Shown here one piece after another: positions 43,011 through 49,640 of a stretch of DNA of 64,000 nt. The position numbers and the translations under genes are program-made. The notes beneath the pieces were generated by a model that saw nothing but the letters and a program-made list of their open reading frames with translations, did not search any database and was not told the origin of the DNA. Source of the stretch: Flavobacteriaceae bacterium (GTDB lineage: Bacteria; Bacteroidota; Bacteroidia; Flavobacteriales; Flavobacteriaceae); contig JANQMD010000012.1 in NCBI GenBank assembly GCA_028280265.1, forward strand, positions 1-64,000. Direction: 5' to 3'. Every line of letters begins with the position of its first letter. Positions within the stretch are counted from its first letter, which is position 1.

Positions 43011-43338
43011 ATTGCAGTACGTTTTGGAGTTTGGTCTGCTTGATAAAGGCATCGAGCATAGCAAAAACGTGTTCTTTATCTTTTGGCTTCATCTTGGTAA
43101 CTTCCTGTATGCGTTCAATCATTTTTTTATCGAGTTCCAAATCGGTATGTCCTACAAGCCAATCGAGGGAAACGTTTAAAAGTTCCGCCATTTTAGCAGC
43201 AGCTTCGATAGAAGGCTTCATCTCATCACGTTCGTAACGACCAATAGCTGGACCTTTTGTACCCAACTCTTTAGCCAGTTCTTCTTGGCTCATTCCTTTG
43301 TTCTTGCGTGCCTGTAATAATCGTGAACCGAAACTCAT
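43009..43338 (-). CDS. XRE repressor of module copy B
   Basis: 109 residues. An XRE helix-turn-helix fills residues 5-65 (LLQARKNKGMSQEELAKELG, YERDEMKPSIEAAAKMAELL), then a helical C terminus. Divergent from the ATPase gene of copy B, with a palindrome GAACGT-AA-ACGTTC between. Same role and position as the repressor in copy A, but clearly not a recent duplicate. Confidence 0.8.
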   Translation of the reverse strand: MSFGSRLLQARKNKGMSQEELAKELGTKGPAIGRYERDEMKPSIEAAAKMAELLNVSLDWLVGHTDLELDKKMIERIQEVTKMKPKDKEHVFAMLDAFIKQTKLQNVLQ

Positions 43339-43383
43339 ACTATCTAAATAAATCGTTTTTTACTACTTGACTACAAAGTTACA

Positions 43384-43397
43384 GAACGTAAACGTTC
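43384..43397. promoter_or_regulatory. Operator-like palindrome of module copy B
   Basis: GAACGT (43384-43389), AA, ACGTTC (43392-43397). It lies just upstream of the ATPase promoter and 46 bases from the XRE start, as expected for an XRE operator. Confidence 0.5.
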
Positions 43398-43415
43398 AAT
43401 ACAAATCGAAATAAT

Positions 43416-43446
43416 TTTGTTAATTAAATCGTATCCGTTACCTTTG
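43416..43446 (+). promoter_or_regulatory. Bacteroidota-type promoter for module copy B
   Basis: TTTG (43416-43419), 19-base spacer, TACCTTTG (43439-43446), an exact fit to the Bacteroidota consensus TTTG-N19-TAnnTTTG. It would start transcription near 43453, about 27 bases before the ATPase ATG at 43480. Confidence 0.6.
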
Positions 43447-43479
43447 AAACGTATTTGTTCTATAAAACTTTTTTTAACG

Positions 43480-44997
43480 ATGTTAGATACCAATAATCCA
43501 AATAACTACACTTACCAAACAAACCACTTGGAAATCCACGTTTTAGGTGGTATAAAGTTGAACAAATTGGACAGCCTACGAGTAACATTGAGCATCAACA
43601 AAACCAAGCATCACAACAAGTTGCGCCACAATATTGACCTGTACAACGACAACCAAGTAGAAAAACTGGTGCGAAAAACAGCGGAACGCATCGAGATAGG
43701 AACATCGATTGTTAGAAGAACATTGCAGGAATTAACAAATGAACTGGAAACCTATCGCCTATCACAGCTTGACTGTGAAGATGAAAACGAGTTTACCATC
43801 AGAGAACTAACCAAAAAGGAAGAAAACGAAGCAATCAAATTACTCAAAAAACCAAACCTATTAGAGCTTACAAACGACCTAATCGGAAATAGCGGAGTTA
43901 TTGGCGAGGAAACCAACCGTCTGTTAATGTATATCATCTTCACGAGCAGAAAGAGCAACAATCCATTGCATTGCATCAGCTTGGGAAGTTCCGGAACAGG
44001 AAAAACACATTTACAAAGTAAAGTTGCAGAACTGATACCAGAACACGACATCGTGGATATGACGGTTTTAAGTGAGAATGCCTTTTACTACTTCAATCGC
44101 ACAGAATTACAGCATAAACTAATCCTAATTGAAGATATGGACGGAGCAGAAAACGCACTTTATCCATTACGAGAACTGCAATCAAAGCGAAGCATCACAA
44201 AACGAGTGAGCCATAAAGATAGAAATGGAAATACCAAGACCATAAAGCTAACGGTCGAAGGTCCTGTATGCGTTGCAGGCTGTACCACACAAGAAAGCAT
44301 CTACGAGGATAATAGCAATCGTTCCTTTTTATTATACATCGATGAAAGCCACGAACAGGATGAAAAAATAATGCAATATCAACGTAAACTATCGGCAGGA
44401 AATGTAAACATCGATGCGGAAATCAAAGCCAAACGACAATTACAGAACGCACAGTTATTGTTGAAATCCATTAAGGTTGTCAATCCTTTTGCAGAGCATC
44501 TACAATTACCAAAATCCGTCTTTAAACCACGAAGAACCAACGCACACTACCTGCAATTTATAGAAGCTGTTACCTTTTACAAACAGTACCAACGTGAACG
44601 CAAATATGACGAGCAAACAGGCGAAGAATATATCGAAACGACAATCGCAGATATACAGGAAGCAAACCAACTGTTACAAGAGGTTTTACTGCGTAAAAGT
44701 GATATGATAAGCGGAGCGTGTAGAAACTATCTTGAAACGCTTAAAAGCTATCTCAAATCCAATAAACAAACTACGTTTACCAATGCCGAAATAAGACGAA
44801 ACCTACGCATCAAGGGAACGACTTTACGAAGATACCACACGCAATTAATCGCAGATAATTACATCAAGAAAACCAACAATAACAAGTACAAAGGTTACAT
44901 CTACGAAATCGTAAGCTACGAAGAATACACAGAGTTACAGGAGCAAATAAATAATGCCTTGAACAACTGCATCAGCTTGATGGAAGTGAGCCAGTGA
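43480..44997 (+). CDS. P-loop ATPase of module copy B
   Basis: 505 residues from the ATG at 43480 (a longer frame from 43417 would start before the promoter). Same domains as in copy A: N-terminal LEIHVLGGIKLNKLDSLRV, Walker A GSSGTGKTH, Walker B LILIEDMDGA, VAGCTTQESIYEDNSNRSF, SVFKPRRTNAHYLQFIEA, and C-terminal winged helix (AEIRRNLRIKGTTLRRYHTQ). Long blocks are identical or nearly so to copy A, the rest has diverged, so the two have been separate for some time. The gene end overlaps the first TGAGCCA repeat of the spacer-repeat cluster. Confidence 0.8.
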   Translation: MLDTNNPNNYTYQTNHLEIHVLGGIKLNKLDSLRVTLSINKTKHHNKLRHNIDLYNDNQVEKLVRKTAERIEIGTSIVRRTLQELTNELETYRLSQLDCEDENEFTIRELTKKEENEAIKLLKKPNLLELTNDLIGNSGVIGEETNRLLMYIIFTSRKSNNPLHCISLGSSGTGKTHLQSKVAELIPEHDIVDMTVLSENAFYYFNRTELQHKLILIEDMDGAENALYPLRELQSKRSITKRVSHKDRNGNTKTIKLTVEGPVCVAGCTTQESIYEDNSNRSFLLYIDESHEQDEKIMQYQRKLSAGNVNIDAEIKAKRQLQNAQLLLKSIKVVNPFAEHLQLPKSVFKPRRTNAHYLQFIEAVTFYKQYQRERKYDEQTGEEYIETTIADIQEANQLLQEVLLRKSDMISGACRNYLETLKSYLKSNKQTTFTNAEIRRNLRIKGTTLRRYHTQLIADNYIKKTNNNKYKGYIYEIVSYEEYTELQEQINNALNNCISLMEVSQ

Positions 44998-45028
44998 GCC
45001 ACCAATGAGCCACTACCAAAATGGCTCA
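44987..45028. repeat. Copy B: TGAGCCA repeats with CTACCAAAA spacer
   Basis: TGAGCCA at 44987-44993, 44995-45001 and 45006-45012, then CTACCAAAA and the inverted TGGCTCA at 45022-45028. The first repeat is inside the last codons of the ATPase gene. The 9-base spacer is identical to that in copy A, whereas the arms differ (TGAGCCA/TGGCTCA here, TCGCCA/TGGCGA there) yet remain complementary. Confidence 0.65.
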
Positions 45029-45111
45029 CCTAACTATCACATTTTAAAATAATTACTAATCAAATAGGTAAACCACTAAAAAGGTATGCCCTAATAAAAA
45101 AACTGTCCAAA

Positions 45112-46041
45112 ATGAAACATCTAAAATTACAGAGCGAACATTACAAAGTACTGGTTAAGAGTTACAAACAATGGTTGGATATACTCGGCTATGCAGAAAG
45201 TACGGTTTACAATCTGCCCAATCATTTACAAGAGTTCTTTTACTTCTTGGAACAAAAAAGCATCCTAAATATCAATCACATCACAGCAAAAACGACAAAG
45301 GAATATTACAGCTACTTGCAGGAACGGAATAACGAAAGACGAAACGGAGCATTAAGTAAAAGCTATCTGAACAAACACCAACAGGCACTAAAAAAGTTCA
45401 AGGAATATTTACAGAACCACAATCACAAAGGCATACACTTACATCTGAAATACGAAACCAATCCAACAGAAGAAAAACTAAATATACTCACGCAAGAAGA
45501 AATCAAGGAACTCTTTACAGCTTGTAGTTATAGCCACGATACAAAACGTTTTAGGTTACGAGATAAGGCGATATTAAGTATTGTGTACAGTTGTGGCTTA
45601 CGTAGAAATGAAGCAGTACACTTGGACGTTAAAGACGTGCTTTTTGATAAGGAGCGTTTGTACGTCAGAAAAGGAAAGAATTACAAAGAAAGGTTCGTGC
45701 CAATGAACGGTTACAACTTGCAAGTATTAGAAGATTACATTTTTGAAGCTCGACCAGAGTTCTACAATTACAAAGACACCGAAGCATTATTGATTAGCCA
45801 ACAAGGAAGAAGAATGGACGGAATGAGTATTGCCAACCGATTAAAGGCCATTGTATTGGCCACAGAAAACAAAAGCATCGAAAAGAAGCAAATTACATTA
45901 CACACATTGCGCCACTCAATAGCAACGCATTTACTACAAAAGGAAGTGCCATTGGAAAGTATCAAATCCTTTTTAGGTCATAGCAGTTTAGAAAGCACAC
46001 AGATTTACACGCATTTACTTAAAACCGTTGAAAATGAATGA
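45112..46041 (+). CDS. Tyrosine recombinase 1 of module copy B
   Basis: 309 residues; full catalytic set: Arg in YSCGLRRNEAVHL, HTLRHSIATHLL, FLGHSSLEST, Tyr in QIYTHL. The start helix SYKQWLDILGYAESTVYNL and the string RKGKNYKERFVPMN are close to copy A. Together with its partner it probably carries out integration/excision of the module. It ends 8 bases into the next gene. Confidence 0.9.
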   Translation: MKHLKLQSEHYKVLVKSYKQWLDILGYAESTVYNLPNHLQEFFYFLEQKSILNINHITAKTTKEYYSYLQERNNERRNGALSKSYLNKHQQALKKFKEYLQNHNHKGIHLHLKYETNPTEEKLNILTQEEIKELFTACSYSHDTKRFRLRDKAILSIVYSCGLRRNEAVHLDVKDVLFDKERLYVRKGKNYKERFVPMNGYNLQVLEDYIFEARPEFYNYKDTEALLISQQGRRMDGMSIANRLKAIVLATENKSIEKKQITLHTLRHSIATHLLQKEVPLESIKSFLGHSSLESTQIYTHLLKTVENE

Positions 46042-46921
46042 TTATAAAATACATCTACAGAAAAAAGGGTACGCAGATACCACAATCGAAAACTACATAA
46101 AACAAGCACAGTTATTTATAAAATGGTGCAATAGAAATCATACTACAGCTATCGAAATCGATTATAAGGCTTGCTTGAAATACATCAAATATCTGCAACG
46201 AAAAGGAACAACCAAAAAGACTGTAAACCATAGATTAGGACGAGTAAAAGTCTATTTAAATTACTTGGTAGAGGGAAACTATAAAAGTGAAAATCCAATC
46301 GAAAGTACCAACATCAAAGGCGTAAAAAGGATAGTCAATTACAACTTATTGGAAGCTGACGAATTAGAGGATTTATATTACAGTTACGAGACTGAAAATA
46401 TCAAAGACAAATATCACAGGTTAACAGCAAAAAGAAATAGAATAATCGTTGGTCTAATGGTCTATCAAGGTTTATCAACTACAAATCTAAAAGCGTTGGA
46501 AGTTCAGCACGTAGAAGTTTACAAAGGCAAAATCTATGTTCCAGGGCACAAGAAAATGAATGCAAGGGAACTGGAGCTAAAACCTTGGCAAGTCATTGAA
46601 CTGCTCGAATACATCAAAGAAATAAGGGAAGAAATAAAACAGCGTAGAAACGTAGAAAGCGAACGATTATTGATACCAAATAACGCACGATTGGGCAGTA
46701 CGATAGGCAACATCATCAAAAAACTGAAAAAGACCAATCACAAAGTCGAGAACATCAACCAAATACGAGCAAGCGTAATTACAAATTGGTTGAGACAATA
46801 CAACTTGCGAAAGGTTCAGTACTTGGCAGGACATCGTTACGTCAGTTCAACCGAAAGATATTTACAGGATGATTTAGAGAACTTGCACGAAATCGTCAAC
46901 AACTTCCATCCGATAAGCTGA
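46034..46921 (+). CDS. Recombinase-like protein 2 of module copy B, lacking catalytic Arg I
   Basis: 295 residues from ATG at 46034 (an in-frame TTG at 46028 is less likely, since copy A starts MNYEEYL and this start gives MNDYKIHL). Arg I is again missing (QGLSTTNLKAL for GLRxxEL) and the box-II segment reads NQIRASVITNWL. AGHRYVSSTERYLQDD keeps the His and Tyr. Conserved loss in two diverged copies shows that the protein works in this form. It ends 10 bases before the array of inverted repeats. Confidence 0.82.
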   Translation: MNDYKIHLQKKGYADTTIENYIKQAQLFIKWCNRNHTTAIEIDYKACLKYIKYLQRKGTTKKTVNHRLGRVKVYLNYLVEGNYKSENPIESTNIKGVKRIVNYNLLEADELEDLYYSYETENIKDKYHRLTAKRNRIIVGLMVYQGLSTTNLKALEVQHVEVYKGKIYVPGHKKMNARELELKPWQVIELLEYIKEIREEIKQRRNVESERLLIPNNARLGSTIGNIIKKLKKTNHKVENINQIRASVITNWLRQYNLRKVQYLAGHRYVSSTERYLQDDLENLHEIVNNFHPIS

Positions 46922-47851
46922 AAAATCCCCACAGCATAAAATCCAGTATTATCGTGCCTCAAAAACCTCTGTATTTTATGCTGTTCCGCGCGCCACACTT
47001 CTGTAAGTTTTTGTGCGCCAACGCTCACACAGCACATTGCTTTTTTAAGGAAATTTAGTTGTTCAAATAAGCAGGATCCTTAAAAAAGCAAAGAGCTGTT
47101 GCCAATAAAAAGCTATGCACAAAAACTTACCCCAAGCTATGTTACATAATAGTAGTTATAAGTTCGCTTCGCACAGCCTTTAATCGTGTTTATTTTAGAA
47201 AGATAAAAAGCTGTCGTTATAACTGCTATTATGTAAAATATCCGCTCTTCCCACGCTTTTTGCCGACGCTACTGCCAGCGCACTACGAAACGTTAATTAT
47301 TTTGCTCAATCGTCGCAAAACCTCTATCATTTTAAAAAGCTGAAGATTGCCTTTGCGCTCAATAATCAACCGCCTAAATCTTCATCTTTTTAAAACGTTT
47401 GCTTCCTGTTAAAACGTTTTAAAAGTTGATGTAACAGAGGCTGGAAATGTGGCGGAGTTGCATCAGCTTTTAAAATGAAACAAACGAAGTGCGTTAGCTA
47501 TCCACAATCTTTTAAATCAATAACGGAAACTTCAATCCGTGTTCCGCTGTGAGCGTTGGAAGCTTGGGGCGAAGCGGAAGTATTTTACATAACACAATTT
47601 ATAACTACAAGTTGAAACCAACAATCAATAAACATCTTGAAACTTGTATTATAAAGCTCGTGTGTTATGTAAAATATCGTGGCTATGGGAGCAAGTAAAA
47701 GACAGAGGTTTTTGAGGAACGAAAATACTGGGTTTTACTTGCGAGGAATTAAATACCAATCTGTATATTTATGGTCGTAAAGATGATGCAGAAAGGACGT
47801 TCTTATGAAAAATTTTTGGAGGGAAACCGCTGAAAAGTCCGCCATAGTTGA
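46922..47851. repeat. Array of long inverted repeats after module copy B
   Basis: About 930 bases with no gene. Hairpins in order: ACAGCATAAAAT/ATTTTATGCTGT (46931-46984); GTAAGTTTTTGTGC/GCACAAAAACTTAC (47003-47016, 47117-47130) enclosing TTGCTTTTTTAAGG/CCTTAAAAAAGCAA (47037-47091); TTACATAATAG.. (47142-47161) with its mirror (47217-47236), 19/20 paired; TTTTAAAAAG.. (47330-47348) with 47377-47395, 18/19; TTTTAAAAGTTGATG/CATCAGCTTTTAAAA (47417-47475), 14/15; TATTTTACATAACACA (47581-47596) with 47661-47676, perfect 16; GCAAGTAAAA/TTTTACTTGC (47691-47742). The first and last hairpins share an almost identical loop in opposite orientation, and the fourth and last-but-one share TTATGTAAAATATC. 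The remaining 110 bases before the RHS fragment look featureless. Confidence 0.75.
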
Positions 47852-48889
47852 AAAAATTGCCTAAACGTCTATCCCTTTGGCCTCAAACACAAAGGCTACA
47901 ACAACGTAGTAACAAGTAACGGAAACTCAACCGCGCAGAAGTTTAAGTACAACGGGAAAGAATTTGAAGAGTCTTTAGGGTTGGATTTGTATGAGATGGA
48001 TGTAAGAATGTACGATCCAGCCATTGGAAGATTTAATGGAATTGATCCCGTTACTCACTTCTCACAAGGAACTAGTGTTGCCTTTGATAACAATCCAATA
48101 TACTTTGCAGATCCTTCTGGCGCAAATTCAGAGAATGGTACTGAAAAAATAGTGTCTGTGACATCAAGAGTGGATGAACATAATGTAACGCATATAAGTC
48201 AAGTAACAGCAACATCTACTTTAGTAAAAAATGAAGATGGTAGTACTACTAGAACTACAACTACTAGTAGAATAACAAATAAAGTTGATGCAAATGGGAA
48301 GGTGACTAAAGGAACAATTGTAACTGATAGAACTTTTACTACAACTATTAGCGCTGATGGCAATTCTAGTAAAACTATTGTGGGTAAAGCGATCACAAGG
48401 AAAGCTACAAGTGAAGATTCAATTTCAGCTTTTGGAGAGTGGACTGATTTTATTTCTAACTATAATGCAAAGAATGATCATATTTACAATGTGTATCAAA
48501 TAGAAGAGGGAGGTAAAAGAGTGACAGATGCTGCAAGGGCAGGCACACTTATGTTATCTTCTTCACCACAAGTGAAAGGACTAATGAATAAGGTTGGAAA
48601 TTGGCTTGATCCTAAAAGTGAATTAAGTAATTGGAAAGATGTATATGGACTAGCAGGAGGGATTTCATCATTTGATGGAGGAGTATCATTAGCTGGAGAA
48701 GTATTAACTAATTCTATAGGTAAAAATAATGAATATGCAATGGTTTACGGAGTAAATCACTACTACAACGGTAAATTGATGAAACAAATGAAAACACCTA
48801 GTAAACCTAGTAGAAATGAAAGATTAACATATCAGGGGCTCTTTGAGGGCTTCAAAAATTTATTTAGTAGTAAAAAGAAAAAAAATTAA
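47852..48889 (+). pseudogene. Orphan RHS tip lacking a start and shell
   Basis: Open from 47852 (after TGA at 47849-47851), in frame with the ATG at 47981 that a gene caller would choose. The upstream codons already read VYPFGLKHKGYNNVV and continue KFKYNGKEFEESLGLDLYEM, DPAIGRFNGIDPVTHF, DNNPIYFADPSGA, i.e. the end of the RHS core, closely like the RHS fragment at the left end of the window. The tip (about 240 residues) begins with a Thr/Ser-rich region (TTTTSRITNKVDANGKV) and includes LAGGISSFDGGVSLAGEVL, which may insert in membranes; no catalytic motif seen. The shell is missing, so this is a displaced cassette. Its stop overlaps the start of a 52-residue membrane protein. Confidence 0.75.
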
Positions 48890-49047
48890 TGAATTACTTT
48901 TTAAAGCAATTAATAGTTATTTTACTAATGTTATTATTAGCAAAATATTCGACTTTTATCATAGGTAAATTAAAATTGAAAATATCTGAAAAAGAACTTT
49001 TATTGACAATTTTTATAATTTATCTAGTATTCGATTTTATCTGGTAG
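48889..49047 (+). CDS. 52-residue two-helix membrane protein, candidate immunity protein
   Basis: TAATG overlap with the RHS tip. Two hydrophobic helices (KQLIVILLMLLLAKYSTFII and LLLTIFIIYLVFDFIW) separated by a short basic linker (GKLKLKISEKE). Position and membrane nature suggest immunity to the tip, as with the 86-residue protein behind the giant RHS gene. Short for gene callers. Confidence 0.5.
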   Translation: MNYFLKQLIVILLMLLLAKYSTFIIGKLKLKISEKELLLTIFIIYLVFDFIW

Positions 49048-49640
49048 ACTCGCTAGCTCGGATTTGTAATCCGAGAGTATTATGGCTCCCTCTTTTGGGC
49101 GCCAATAGAAATCACAAGATTCTATCAATGAATAACACATTGAGAAACAAATGAGTAGCAAAACCAAAAATAACCTAAGTGATTCTACACCAGAGTATTC
49201 GAATTTTCGAATGACACCTGATAGAAGTCACAGGGTTCTTTTCAGACTCATTTTTCTTTGAAATAAATAGTTTTGGGTTCCAATTTCTTCTGTGAAGTTG
49301 GAACCCTATTTTAATTTTCTGATTTTGTTGTCAGAATAAATGGTCTTTGACACCATGCCTGCGGCAGACAGGTTTTGGCTCTTCCTAAAAGGTAAAAACG
49401 GGGCCTTCGTTCGATCTTAAGATGGAAGCTATTGTAATTGACGAAATCTGTATAACCTATGTAAGGTCTGTATAGCAATTTTATCTCCAGAGACGTTTCT
49501 AAAAGTATGGCGCGCTATCTGCATTATCTACATTAGTAGATAAAAAGAAAGAAACAATCAAAAAAAAGAACTCATAAAGTAGGGAAAAGTACAAGTAATT
49601 TGTTTTATTAAAGCAATAACTCGATTCAATTTCAGTATTT
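49048..49640. other. Gene-poor gap with two hairpins
   Basis: 593 bases without a convincing gene. CTCGGATT/AATCCGAG (49057-49075, TGT loop) lies right after the small membrane gene. GGGTTCCAA (49275-49283) pairs with TTGGAACCC (49298-49306) and is followed by TATTTT, a likely terminator. GCCTGCGGCAGACAGG near 49360 is a palindromic piece of the kind scattered in flavobacterial intergenic DNA. The last 150 bases should hold the promoter of the G8 protein gene. Confidence 0.5.
49275..49312 (+). terminator. Terminator-like hairpin
   Basis: Nine perfect base pairs (GGGTTCCAA/TTGGAACCC), a 14-base loop that can pair partly (CTTC/GAAG), then TATTTT. Confidence 0.6.

Noticed and set aside
46931..47742. 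Integron attC array
   Set aside because: The hairpins are attC-like in size, but no RYYYAAC/GTTRRRY core sites are seen, the stems differ too much, and the nearby recombinases lack the integron-integrase insertion as far as I can read.
46931..47742. Retron or diversity-generating element
   Set aside because: No reverse transcriptase gene is present in the window, and no template/variable repeat pair is seen.
47981..48889. Independent gene starting at ATG 47981
   Set aside because: The same frame is open to 47852 and those codons encode the RHS core motif YPFGLKHKGYNN, so the ATG is internal to a truncated RHS gene.
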